NCBI RefSeq assembly: GCF_000621745.1
Contig: NZ_KK211336.1
Location: 146,876 to 210,875 of the forward strand
DNA from: Clostridium beijerinckii HUN142
GTDB taxonomy: Bacteria; Bacillota; Clostridia; Clostridiales; Clostridiaceae
Reading direction: 5' to 3'
DNA: 64,000 bases
The notes beneath the pieces are model-generated. The model made no database searches, was not told the DNA's origin, and saw only the letters and a list, made by a program, of their open reading frames with translations. A program made the position numbers and the translations under genes. This document shows positions 16,809-25,006 of this stretch, piece by piece; the first letter of the stretch is position 1, and each line of letters opens with the position of its first letter.

Positions 16809-17444
16809 ATGTTAGAAAATTTAAAAATTAAACTTATAAAAATTGTAAAAGATGCAGAAAAATATAACTTATGCATGGAGAAAATAGGAAGTTTTAGTAT
16901 TAAAGACGAAAGTTCTGGTTATGTAGTTATAACACCTTCAAAAATTAAAATAGAAGATTTACGTCAGGAACATGTTTGTGTTGTAGACTTAAATGGAAAT
17001 AAAATTGAAGGAATGGATGGAATTGAACCAAATAATGAGATGCAAATGCATCTTGACATATATAAGGCCAAAAAAGATATAAAAGCGTTTATGCATATTC
17101 ATCCTGTTTATGCAACTACTTTTGCAGTAGCGAATAAAGTAATTGCTCCAGTAACTTATGATGCTGCAAATTATGGAGGATATATATATTTAGCAAATTA
17201 TAAAAAAGTAGGAACTAATGATCCAGCAAAAGATTTGATAGAAAGATTGAGTACAAGCGATGCATGCTTATTAGAAAGTAATGGCGTAGTCGTTGTAAGC
17301 AAGGATATAGAAGAGGTATTATCTAAAGGAAGATATGTTGAAAAAGTAGCTGAGGTTTATTATAGAGCATTAACTTTAAATCAATTTAAAGAACCTAAAA
17401 GATTTACAAGGGAAGAATTAATGGCGTACCTTATAGCAGAATAA
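16809..17444 (+). CDS. Class II aldolase/adducin family protein
   Basis: 211 residues from ATG 16809, which has AAGGAGAG 7 bases ahead; an in-frame GTG at 16779 has none. The class II aldolase metal motif HIHPVYATTFA gives two zinc histidines, and EPNNEMQMH gives the catalytic or ligand Glu region. The last His of the fuculose aldolase H-x-H pattern is not clear, so the exact reaction (fuculose- or ribulose-phosphate aldolase type, or a dehydratase) stays open. It is co-transcribed with the CoA-transferase, an unusual pairing. A large terminator follows. Confidence 0.75.
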   Translation: MLENLKIKLIKIVKDAEKYNLCMEKIGSFSIKDESSGYVVITPSKIKIEDLRQEHVCVVDLNGNKIEGMDGIEPNNEMQMHLDIYKAKKDIKAFMHIHPVYATTFAVANKVIAPVTYDAANYGGYIYLANYKKVGTNDPAKDLIERLSTSDACLLESNGVVVVSKDIEEVLSKGRYVEKVAEVYYRALTLNQFKEPKRFTREELMAYLIAE

Positions 17445-17470
17445 AATTTTATAATAACGTTATTTTAGAG

Positions 17471-17536
17471 TGCCGATCTTATGTCTCTTATCGTTTTAGA
17501 GTAATGATAAGAGATCTAAGATTGGCATTTTTTTAT
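17471..17536 (+). terminator. Large terminator of the CoA-transferase/aldolase operon
   Basis: TGCCGATCTTATGTCTCTTATC pairs (with small bulges) with GATAAGAGATCTAAGATTGGCA around 12 bases, followed by eight T residues. Confidence 0.85.
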
Positions 17537-17640
17537 TCTTTAGGAATTTATATTCTAATAAAATCTGTGGATAACTTAAAAAAGGTTGATTGACTAGTTT
17601 TTGTATTTTAATAAAGAATAAAAAAGAAATCTTATTCGCC
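17527..17640 (+). repeat. Terminator-linked repeat element, copy A
   Basis: It starts within the terminator T-tract with TTTTTTATTCTTTAGG, continues GAATTTATATTC and AAATCTGTGGATAACTT, and reaches the inverted end TAAAGAATAAAAAAG at 17612-17626. The tail AAATCTTATTCGCCTG is shared with the copy at 21295. Confidence 0.65.
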
Positions 17641-18049
17641 TGAAAGTTTTTTTAAATTTCTTCATTTATTACTAATATTTATTCTGATATTTGCTTAAAA
17701 TAATGTTGAATATTCTAGGTTTAAATTTATTTAGAAACATAACCTAAAAATAGTGTAGCAATTCTTGTTGGATTTTTGCCATTAGCTTGTGAAAATTTTC
17801 CTTGTATTGGAAATTTGTATAACATTATATTAAAAAGTATTCATGTTTAAAGGCAAAATTAAAAAATATATAAATTATTGAAATTATTAATGTGTTAATG
17901 TCTTGCCGAATATTATAAAAATATGATAATATATTAATTGGTTTGTTGTACCTTTTAAAATTTCTGGATAAATATTTAATATATTAGATAGATGTATATA
18001 GTTATTAAGAGATTTTTGACGAATGGATTAAGTAAATAGGAGGACCCAT
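17640..18049. other. AT-rich gap upstream of the permease
   Basis: No ORF, hairpin or riboswitch-like element could be supported in this stretch, apart from the ribosome site TAGGAGG at 18036. Its length would allow a long leader. Confidence 0.35.
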
Positions 18050-19456
18050 ATGAATATTTTTAAGAAAAAATCGTTAGAGAAAATGCTGGAAGGGGCACAA
18101 AAGACGGCTTTAAAGAAAAATCTTAAAGCAAAAGACATAGCTGCCTTTGGTATTGGTGCAGTAGTTGGGGTAGGTATATTTGTTGCAACAGGAACAGGAG
18201 CACATTTGGCAGGACCAGCTGTAATTATTTCTTTTATATTAGCAGGTATAGTAGCTGGCCTTTGTGCATTATGTTACTGTGAACTTTCAACTATGTTTCC
18301 AGTTGCGGGAAGTACATACTCTTATTCATACATAGTATTTGGTGAAATAGTAGCTATGATAATTGGATGGTGCCTTACTGCTGAATATTTAGTTGCATGT
18401 AGTGCAGTTGCATCAGGATGGTCAGGAACCTTTATTGGAATATTAAAATCAGTAGGTGTAACACTTCCGCAAGCTTTGACATCGTCACCAAGTAAAGGCG
18501 GAATAGTAGACCTACCAGCTGTATTAATAATTGCAGTAATAACTTACATATTATATTATGGTATGAAGGAAAGCGCTAGAGTTAACAATTTAATTGTAGG
18601 AATAAAGATAACTATAATTATTGTATTTATAGTTCTTGGAGTATCACATATAAATCCATCTAACTATCAACCTTTTGTACCATTTGGATTTAAGGGGATT
18701 TTTGCAGCAACGGCGACTATATTCTTCTCGTTTATAGGATTTGATGCAATATCTACAGCAGCAGAAGAAGCTGAAAATCCTAAAAAAGACATTCCAATTG
18801 GACTTATAATTTGTTTAATAGCAGTTACTTTGCTTTATGTTTCGGTTGCAGTTGTGCTTACTGGAATGGTACCTTATAATGAAATAATTTCAGAAAATGC
18901 AGTACCAGGAGCTTTAGCTAGGGTTGGCATAAACTGGGGAGCAGCATTAGTTGGAACTGGAGCAATACTTGGAATGGTTTCTACTATGATGGTTGTACTT
19001 TATGGCCAAGTTAGAGTATTTATGGTTATGTCAAGAGATGGACTTTTACCAAAATTATTTTCAAAAGTACATCCTACTCATAAGACTCCACACATTTCAA
19101 CTATGATAACTGGAACTATAGCAGCAATAATAGCAGGATTTTTACCATTAGATATTATTGTAGAATTTTTGAGTACAGGAACATTATTAAGTTTCATTTC
19201 TGTATCTCTTGCAGTTATAGTACTTAGAAAAACTATGCCAGATTTTAAGAGAATCTTTAAAACTCCAGGAGTACCATTTACTCCATTAATATCTATAATA
19301 TGCTGTATAGTTTTATTATGCGGATTGAAATTAATAACTTGGATTGGATTTCTAGTATGGCTTGTTATAGGTTTGGTAGTATATTTTGTTTACGGAAGAA
19401 AACATAGTACACTCCAAAATGAAAGTAATGAAGAAGATTCAGACAAGGCTGTATAA
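18050..19456 (+). CDS. APC superfamily amino acid permease
   Basis: 468 residues with about twelve hydrophobic helices. The N-terminal sequence LKAKDIAAFGIGAVVGVGIFVATG with the G-x-G-x3-G-x-G-I-F helix-break, followed by AGPAVIISFILAG and ELSTMFPVAGSTYSY, is typical of the cationic amino acid/APA family (YfnA or YhdG type). IFFSFIGFDAISTAAEEAENPKKDIPIG is the conserved sixth helix and loop. It would import an amino acid by proton symport or exchange. Substrate is not fixed; the cationic transporter branch fits best. The ribosome site GGAGG is 6 bases before the ATG. No partner gene is next to it. Confidence 0.85.
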   Translation: MNIFKKKSLEKMLEGAQKTALKKNLKAKDIAAFGIGAVVGVGIFVATGTGAHLAGPAVIISFILAGIVAGLCALCYCELSTMFPVAGSTYSYSYIVFGEIVAMIIGWCLTAEYLVACSAVASGWSGTFIGILKSVGVTLPQALTSSPSKGGIVDLPAVLIIAVITYILYYGMKESARVNNLIVGIKITIIIVFIVLGVSHINPSNYQPFVPFGFKGIFAATATIFFSFIGFDAISTAAEEAENPKKDIPIGLIICLIAVTLLYVSVAVVLTGMVPYNEIISENAVPGALARVGINWGAALVGTGAILGMVSTMMVVLYGQVRVFMVMSRDGLLPKLFSKVHPTHKTPHISTMITGTIAAIIAGFLPLDIIVEFLSTGTLLSFISVSLAVIVLRKTMPDFKRIFKTPGVPFTPLISIICCIVLLCGLKLITWIGFLVWLVIGLVVYFVYGRKHSTLQNESNEEDSDKAV

Positions 19457-19469
19457 TTTATAATACATG

Positions 19470-19504
19470 AAAAAGTAGTAATCATAGATTACTACTTTTT
19501 TTAT
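19470..19504 (+). terminator. Terminator after the permease
   Basis: AAAAAGTAGTAATC and GATTACTACTTTTT (inverted) around ATA, with seven T residues. Confidence 0.85.
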
Positions 19505-19551
19505 GAATTTTAGTACAAGATATTGAAAGTTTTTTCTAATTATAATTTATG

Positions 19552-19622
19552 ATGCTACTTTTGTTAATATTTTTATAGATTATAATTTATCATAATGGTT
19601 AATATATTACTGCCAAGCAAAA
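19552..19622 (+). promoter_or_regulatory. Conserved SASP upstream block, copy 1
   Basis: GTTAATATTTTTATAGATTATAATTTATCATAATGG followed by TTAATATATTACTGCCAA is nearly identical before the three SASP genes (19552, 31262, 44112). It probably holds a forespore sigma-G promoter, although exact -35/-10 boxes cannot be fixed. Confidence 0.5.
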
Positions 19623-19652
19623 TTTATATTAATTTAAGGGAGGTAGATATAT

Positions 19653-19862
19653 ATGTCTTCAAACAATAGTGGAAGAAACAGAACATTAATACCAGAAGCA
19701 AAGCAAGGATTAAACAGATTAAAAACTGAGGTTGCTTCAGAAATTGGATTACAAGACTATGAAAATCAAGATAAAGGAAACCTTTCTTCAAGACAAAACG
19801 GAAGCGTTGGTGGATACATGGTTAAACACATGATTGAAAGCTACGAACAAGGTTTAAAGTAA
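19653..19862 (+). CDS. Alpha/beta-type small acid-soluble spore protein, copy 1
   Basis: 69 residues. The sequence PEAKQGLNRLKTEVASEIGL matches the GPR protease recognition region (EIA/VASE-type) and NLSSRQNGSVGGYMVKHMIE matches the DNA-binding C-terminal half of alpha/beta SASPs. These saturate spore DNA, shift it to an A-like form and protect against UV and heat; they are degraded at germination. Start ATG behind GGGAGGTAG. Two paralogs lie at 31353 and 44204, each with the same upstream block, so forespore expression is expected for all three. Confidence 0.92.
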   Translation: MSSNNSGRNRTLIPEAKQGLNRLKTEVASEIGLQDYENQDKGNLSSRQNGSVGGYMVKHMIESYEQGLK

Positions 19863-19926
19863 TTAAGAACTAAGAACGTAGAAAAAGTTTTCTTTAAAAA
19901 GCTGTAAATCTCAATTTGCGGTTAAG

Positions 19927-19972
19927 TAAGCCAGTAGAACATTTAATATTAAATGTTCTACTGGCTTTTTTA
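19927..19972 (+). terminator. Terminator after SASP copy 1
   Basis: AAGCCAGTAGAACATTTAAT and ATTAAATGTTCTACTGGCTT form a perfect inverted repeat, then TTTTT. Confidence 0.85.
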
Positions 19973-20180
19973 TTCTCTAGGAATTTATATTCAAGCTAAA
20001 TTTGTGGATAGTGTTCCACTTATGAATATAAATTATGAAAAAATGATTCAAAAGTCTATGCTTTGAGAGAGAATAAAAAAGAAAATATATTATTTGCTAG
20101 ATTCTTTTACGTGCACTTAAAAGATATAGGCTAAAAAATCTTCAACTTAACAGTTGCCTATAATTTTTCTTATGAAAATA
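19966..20180 (+). repeat. Terminator-linked repeat element, copy B
   Basis: Left end TTTTTTATTCTCTAGG overlaps the SASP terminator; right inverted end AGAGAATAAAAAAG at 20068-20082. Both ends carry the same C/G change relative to copies A and C, so pairing is kept. The tail AAAAATCTTCAACT...ATAATTTTTCTTATGAAAATA (to about 20180) aligns with the tail of copy C. Confidence 0.65.
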
Positions 20181-20192
20181 ATAACAAAATTC

Positions 20193-20221
20193 TTGACATT
20201 TAATAGTAAAGAAGTTATTAT
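20193..20221 (+). promoter_or_regulatory. Promoter of the bgl operon
   Basis: TTGACA at 20193-20198, exactly 17 bases, then TATTAT at 20216-20221. The predicted start near 20229 precedes RAT1. Confidence 0.75.
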
Positions 20222-20229
20222 AAAAACAT

Positions 20230-20245
20230 AGATAAACGATTACAA
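20230..20245 (+). promoter_or_regulatory. Possible CcpA cre site at the bgl transcription start
   Basis: AGATAAACGATTACA fits the core of the cre consensus (WTGNAANCGNWNNCW) with two mismatches at its 5' end. Its position at the transcription start would suit catabolite repression. Confidence 0.4.
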
Positions 20246-20252
20246 AATATTA

Positions 20253-20282
20253 GGATTGTTACTGACTAGATCAGGCGAAACC
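20253..20282 (+). promoter_or_regulatory. RAT1, LicT ribonucleic antiterminator
   Basis: GGATTGTTACTG and CAGGCGAAACC with seven intervening bases match the RAT hairpin bound by BglG/LicT proteins. Its 3' bases overlap the following terminator stem, so the two are mutually exclusive. Confidence 0.85.
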
Positions 20283-20337
20283 TTAATTAATGAGAAGAGA
20301 TATTACTTAGTCTCTTTTGATTAATTGGGGTTTTTAT
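20278..20337 (+). terminator. Regulated terminator 1 of the bgl operon
   Basis: AAACCTTAATTAATGAGAAGAGA pairs with TCTCTTTTGATTAATTGGGGTTT, then TTA. It overlaps RAT1 and lies ahead of licT, giving autoregulation. Confidence 0.85.
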
Positions 20338-20374
20338 ATTCTAATTTATCATAAACTTTGATTGGGGGATAGGA

Positions 20375-21205
20375 ATGATAATAAAAAAGATATTTAATAA
20401 TAATGCTATTTTAGCCAAAGACTCCAGTAAGCAAGAGATTGTTATTATGGGGCGTGGAGTTGGCTTTAAAAAAAGTGTAGGAGATCAAGTAGATGAAAAT
20501 CTAATCGAAAAAACTTTTATACTAAAACAAAAAGATGCCTCAGAGAAATTTAAATTATTATTAGAAGATATTCCTACTGAACATGTATCACTATGTTATG
20601 ATATTATTGAATACGCCAAGAATATGCTAAGTGTTGAACTAAATGATTATATATATATTACTTTAACTGATCATATTAGTTATGCATTAAAATTATTTGA
20701 TGAAGGATTAAATCGTCCAAATGCATTAATCTGGGAGATTAAAAAGTTTTATCCTAAAGAATTTGAAATTGGATTAAAGGCATTAGACTTAATCCAGAGT
20801 GAGACTAATAAAAAATTACCAGAAGATGAGGCGGGAAATATAGCTCTTCATTTAATAAATGCTCAGACTAATAATTCGAGCAACAAAGTCGAAGACATTG
20901 CTCATCAAACAAAAATGATACAGGATATATTAAATATAATTAAGTACACTTACAACATTGCACTTAATGAAAAATCTCTTAATTATGAGAGGTTTGTTAC
21001 ACATTTAAGATTCTTTTTTCAACGATTAAGTAAAAACGAAAAGATGGAAAAGGAAGAGGATGATTTTTTATTAAAGCAAGTTAAAACCAAATATAAAAAA
21101 GCATATGAGTGTATGTTGAAAATACAGAAGTATTTAGAAAAAGAATTATCTGATGAAGAGCAACTATATTTAACTATACACATCCAACGTGTGACTCAAA
21201 GATAA
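20375..21205 (+). CDS. licT: Transcription antiterminator LicT (BglG family)
   Basis: 276 residues in the BglG order. Residues 1-55 are the CAT RNA-binding domain (MIIKKIFNNNAILAKD, then IVIMGRGVGFKKSVGDQVD). PRD1 follows, with the phosphorylatable His in TDHISYAL and WEIKKFYPKEFEIG. PRD2 has FVTHLRFFFQRL and the last LTIHIQRV. The unphosphorylated or HPr-activated dimer binds RAT and prevents termination; EII phosphorylation inactivates it. It is preceded by RAT1 and followed by RAT2 in front of the PTS gene, the standard arrangement for beta-glucosides. Start ATG at 20375 with GGGGGATAGGA upstream. Confidence 0.92.
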   Translation: MIIKKIFNNNAILAKDSSKQEIVIMGRGVGFKKSVGDQVDENLIEKTFILKQKDASEKFKLLLEDIPTEHVSLCYDIIEYAKNMLSVELNDYIYITLTDHISYALKLFDEGLNRPNALIWEIKKFYPKEFEIGLKALDLIQSETNKKLPEDEAGNIALHLINAQTNNSSNKVEDIAHQTKMIQDILNIIKYTYNIALNEKSLNYERFVTHLRFFFQRLSKNEKMEKEEDDFLLKQVKTKYKKAYECMLKIQKYLEKELSDEEQLYLTIHIQRVTQR

Positions 21206-21225
21206 ATTAAAGAATAAAAAGTATT

Positions 21226-21254
21226 GGATTGTTACTGGTAAAGCAGGCGAGACC
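21226..21254 (+). promoter_or_regulatory. RAT2, LicT ribonucleic antiterminator
   Basis: GGATTGTTACTG followed by CAGGCGAGACC, six bases apart: a second RAT between licT and the PTS gene, overlapping its terminator. Confidence 0.85.
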
Positions 21255-21304
21255 AAATATGGATAGAAAAGATATGTCTATCCATATCTGGTCTCGTTTT
21301 TTAT
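21249..21304 (+). terminator. Regulated terminator 2 of the bgl operon
   Basis: GAGACCAAATATGGATAGA pairs with TCTATCCATATCTGGTCTC around AAAGATATG, then TTTTTTATT. It controls read-through from licT to the PTS gene. Confidence 0.88.
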
Positions 21305-21515
21305 TCTTTAGGAATTTATATTCCAGTAAAATCTGTGAACGAGGTACTCCTTGAGGGTATAACTTAAAAAAGGTTGCTTGGATAGTTTGGGTATTTTAAA
21401 AAGAATAAAAAAGAAATCTTATCCGCCTGCCAAATTTTTCTCACATGCGTTCGAAAAGGCAGATGCGTAAAAAAATCTTCAGCTCCAAAGTCGCTTGCGA
21501 TTTTGTTATAAAGAT
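21295..21515 (+). repeat. Terminator-linked repeat element, copy C
   Basis: TTTTTTATTCTTTAGG at the T-tract of terminator 2, inverted right end AAAGAATAAAAAAG at 21401-21414, then a tail with AAATCTTATCCGCCTG and AAATCTTCAGCTCC...TCGCTTGCGATTTTG to about 21510. The copy lies inside the untranslated leader of the PTS gene. Confidence 0.65.
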
Positions 21516-21535
21516 ATATGAAAAGGAGAATTATT

Positions 21536-23440
21536 ATGAAATATGAACAATTAGCAAAAGACATTATAAAGAATGTCGGTGGTAAAGAAAACGTTAATAG
21601 CTTAACGCACTGTATTACTCGATTACGTTTTAAGCTGAAAGACGAAAGTAAAGCAAATACTGAGGTATTAAAAAATATGGATGGGGTCGTTACTGTTGTA
21701 AAGAGCGGGGGACAATATCAAGTGGTTATTGGCAATCATGTTCCAGACGTTTTTGCTGATGTTGTTGCAATAGGTGGATTTCAAGCTGGAGCTTCTGAAG
21801 ATGCTTCTGAGGAAAAAACAGGATTATTTAATAAGTTTATAGATACTATTTCAGGAGTATTTACTCCGCTTTTAGGAGTATTAGCTGCAACCGGGATGAT
21901 AAAAGGATTTAATGCATTATTTGTGGCATTGCATATGTTTAGTACTACTGATGGAACTTATCAGATTTTAAATGCAGTAGGAGATTGTTTATTTAATTTC
22001 TTTCCAATCTTTTTAGGTTATACGGCTGCTAAAAAATTCAAAGGTAATCATTTTATTGGCATGGCAATAGGTGCAGCACTTGTTTACCCATCACTAGCAG
22101 GATTAACTGCACCGCCAGCACAACCATTATATACTTTATTTGCAGGCACATTAATTGAATCACCAATATATATAACTTTTTTAGGAATTCCAGTAATACT
22201 TATGAGCTATACATCAAGCGTTATTCCAATTATTATAGCTACATACGTAGGTGCTAAAATTGAAAGTGGATTTAAGAAGATAATACCAGATGTAGTTAAA
22301 ATGTTCTTAGTTCCTTTTTGCACATTATTAGTAGTAGTTCCGCTAACTTTTATAGTTATTGGGCCTATTGCAACTTGGGCAGGTAAATTACTAGGTGCCT
22401 TAACACTTGCTATTTATGGTTTGAGTCCAGTTATTGCAGGTTTATTCATGGGAGCTTTCTGGCAAGTATTTGTTATCTTTGGATTACATTGGGGATTTAT
22501 TCCAATAGCAATAAATAATATAGCAACATTACATTATGATACAATTCTAGCACTTGTATTTGCAGCTTCATTTGCTCAAACTGGTGTAGTTGGAGCTGTT
22601 TTACTTAAAACAAAAAATCCTAAGTTAAAATCTCTATGCGTACCAGCCTTTATTTCAGGAATTTTTGGTGTCACAGAACCAGCTATTTATGGTATTACAT
22701 TACCACGTAAAAAACCTTTTATATTGAGTTGTGTAGGAGGAGCAATTGGTGGTGCTGTTATGGGATTTATGGGAACTAAAGTTTATATAGTAGGCGGATT
22801 AGGCATCTTTGGGTTAGCAAGTAATATTGGTCCGGAAGGAATAGATAAAGGATTCTGTGGTTCAGTAATTGGTATTGTAGTAGCATTTTTATTAGGATTT
22901 ATACTAATGTTATTTACAAAACTTGAAGATAATACGGATTCAGGTAAAAGTAAGAACGATTTAAACACAGTACAACCTTTAGTTAGACAAGAAATCTTAG
23001 TAAGTCCATTAAAAGGTGAAGTTAAACCTTTATCAGAAGTAAAAGATGAAGCATTTTCAAAAGGTGCACTCGGAAAAGGCATTGCGATAGAGCCAAAGGA
23101 AGGTAAAATACTTGCTCCTGTAGATGGAGTTTTGACAACATTTTTCCCAACAGGTCATGCACTAGGAATCACAAGTGCTAACGGTGCAGAAATATTAATT
23201 CATGTGGGCATGGATACTGTGCAGCTCGAAGGAAAATACTTTTACCCTAAAGCGAAACAAGGAGATACAGTAAAAGCAGGACAGGTACTACTGGAGTTTG
23301 ATATTAATGCTATAGAGAAAGAAGGGTATTCTTTAATAACACCAGTAGTAATTACTAATTCAGATAGTTATTTAGATGTTATTGAAACTGATAGAAAGAT
23401 TATTGATTATAAAGAAGAGCTACTAACAGTAATGATATAA
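21536..23440 (+). CDS. bglP: Beta-glucoside PTS transporter EIIBCA
   Basis: 634 residues with three fused PTS domains. EIIB (1-90) carries the phosphocysteine in THCITRLRFKL. EIIC (about 100-470) has about ten hydrophobic helices, with GVTEPAIYGITLPRKKPF near the end of the domain. EIIA (about 500-634) carries the active histidine in EILIHVGMDTVQLEGKYF. It imports and phosphorylates aryl- or alkyl-beta-glucosides such as salicin or cellobiose and controls LicT. An in-frame ATG at 21518 precedes the ribosome site, so ATG 21536 behind AAAAGGAG is used. Downstream genes fit beta-glucoside breakdown. Confidence 0.92.
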   Translation: MKYEQLAKDIIKNVGGKENVNSLTHCITRLRFKLKDESKANTEVLKNMDGVVTVVKSGGQYQVVIGNHVPDVFADVVAIGGFQAGASEDASEEKTGLFNKFIDTISGVFTPLLGVLAATGMIKGFNALFVALHMFSTTDGTYQILNAVGDCLFNFFPIFLGYTAAKKFKGNHFIGMAIGAALVYPSLAGLTAPPAQPLYTLFAGTLIESPIYITFLGIPVILMSYTSSVIPIIIATYVGAKIESGFKKIIPDVVKMFLVPFCTLLVVVPLTFIVIGPIATWAGKLLGALTLAIYGLSPVIAGLFMGAFWQVFVIFGLHWGFIPIAINNIATLHYDTILALVFAASFAQTGVVGAVLLKTKNPKLKSLCVPAFISGIFGVTEPAIYGITLPRKKPFILSCVGGAIGGAVMGFMGTKVYIVGGLGIFGLASNIGPEGIDKGFCGSVIGIVVAFLLGFILMLFTKLEDNTDSGKSKNDLNTVQPLVRQEILVSPLKGEVKPLSEVKDEAFSKGALGKGIAIEPKEGKILAPVDGVLTTFFPTGHALGITSANGAEILIHVGMDTVQLEGKYFYPKAKQGDTVKAGQVLLEFDINAIEKEGYSLITPVVITNSDSYLDVIETDRKIIDYKEELLTVMI

Positions 23441-23460
23441 GATATTGGAGAATAATTTAA

Positions 23461-23508
23461 AATATACTGGGGATTAGTTTATAATAAATGTAATACCCAG
23501 TATATTAA
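23461..23508 (+). promoter_or_regulatory. Intercistronic stem-loop between bglP and the esterase gene
   Basis: AATATACTGGGGATT pairs with AATACCCAGTATATT around about 18 bases. No T-tract follows, so it more likely sets mRNA processing or stability than termination. Confidence 0.5.
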
Positions 23509-23534
23509 AATATGATAAATCAGGGGGGAGTTAA

Positions 23535-24935
23535 ATGAAAAAAATAATTAGTAAGCATGGAAAAATCATTATGTCAGTTATTATGGCAGTAACTATGATA
23601 AGTACACCTCATGTTGGTGCTTTTGCAGCTGATAATAATAAGACTCAGGAACCATCTTATCGTACTACTACAGAGGTATTTGATTGGGGACCTGCAATCA
23701 CAAAAATAATTGTTGATTTAGGTCAAGCTATACCGCAATCAGCAATTACTAAGGATACATTCGAAGTGCATGTATTAAGGACTGAGAATAGGGCAAATTC
23801 ACCTATATTAGGAGAAGCAGAAGGAAATTGCAAGATTAAAAACGCATATGTTTCTGATGATATTGGAAATATTCAAAGCAAAGGAAATTATATTACTTTT
23901 GATTTGGAAGTTGGACCTGATGTATCTTTAACTTCGCCGATTAACTATAATTTAACTACGAATCTCAATGGCTGGGTTAATTGTGATTTTACAATTAAGC
24001 AGAAGAATGATATCATTACGGATTCAGCCAAAATTTCTGGTTTAGTTATAAATAAATTTGCGGGTGGAACTAAAAAGCTTGTTGATGATTTTAAAATTGG
24101 AAATGCAACTTATGATAACGTTACTCTAAAATATGCAAGCTATACACCAGAAAATGATTATAGTAAAAAGCCACTAATTATTTGGTTACATGGTATTGGT
24201 GAAGGCGGAACAGATGGACTTTTACCTATATCAGGAAATAAAGCTGTAAATTTTGCATCAAAAGACATGCAAGCATATTTTAACGGTGCATATATTTTAG
24301 CGCCTCAGGCACCAACTTTTTGGATGGATGGATTTACTGGTTTTGGAGATGGAAGCTCAAAGTATGAAAAAGCTCTTATGTCATTAATTAAAGATTATGT
24401 CTCAAAGAATAGTAATATTGACACAAACAGAATTTATATAGGTGGAGACTCTAATGGTGGCTATATGACAATGCTTATGATACGTGATTATACTGATTAT
24501 TTTGCAGCAGCATTCCCAACTTGTGAGGCGCTAAAGGATACATTGATTACTGATAAAGATATTGAGGCGTTTAAGAAAGTGCCAATTTGGTTTACAGCAG
24601 CTAAAACAGATACAACAGTAGTTACAGCTGATAATGTAGTTCCAACTTATAATCGTTTAGTGCAAGCCGGTGATACAAATGTTCATTTTTCATTTTTTGA
24701 TAATGTAATTGATACTACAGGCCTATACAAAAAAGCAGATGGAACACCATATGAATATATGGGTCATTGGTCATGGATATATGTATATAATAACCAATGT
24801 TCAGCAATAATAAATGGAAAAGTAACAACGCTTATGGAATGGCTCTCTGACCAGCAATTAAATAAAGAAACTAAATCTCAAACAGGAATGAAACCTATTA
24901 CGGTATCTCAGACTATTACTGTATCACAAAACTAG
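23535..24935 (+). CDS. Secreted alpha/beta hydrolase (carbohydrate esterase or peptidase-like)
   Basis: 466 residues. Residues 1-31 form a signal peptide (basic start, MSVIMAVTMISTPHVGAFAA). About 45-180 is a beta-rich domain, Ig-like as in related bacterial esterases. The hydrolase domain follows: LIIWLHGIGEGG (oxyanion loop), GGDSNGGYMTMLM with the nucleophile Ser, and a late His in GHWSWIYVYNN. Relatives are annotated as esterases (LpqC/feruloyl or acetyl type) or prolyl oligopeptidase-like. Located inside the bgl operon between the PTS and GH1 genes, it probably releases acyl groups from plant glycosides outside the cell. Start ATG after GGGGGGAG. Confidence 0.78.
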   Translation: MKKIISKHGKIIMSVIMAVTMISTPHVGAFAADNNKTQEPSYRTTTEVFDWGPAITKIIVDLGQAIPQSAITKDTFEVHVLRTENRANSPILGEAEGNCKIKNAYVSDDIGNIQSKGNYITFDLEVGPDVSLTSPINYNLTTNLNGWVNCDFTIKQKNDIITDSAKISGLVINKFAGGTKKLVDDFKIGNATYDNVTLKYASYTPENDYSKKPLIIWLHGIGEGGTDGLLPISGNKAVNFASKDMQAYFNGAYILAPQAPTFWMDGFTGFGDGSSKYEKALMSLIKDYVSKNSNIDTNRIYIGGDSNGGYMTMLMIRDYTDYFAAAFPTCEALKDTLITDKDIEAFKKVPIWFTAAKTDTTVVTADNVVPTYNRLVQAGDTNVHFSFFDNVIDTTGLYKKADGTPYEYMGHWSWIYVYNNQCSAIINGKVTTLMEWLSDQQLNKETKSQTGMKPITVSQTITVSQN

Positions 24936-25006
24936 TACAGTTATTGTCACAACGAAAAGAAGTTTTATTTTTATAATATTTTTAAACATATGGAGGATAC
25001 AATAAG

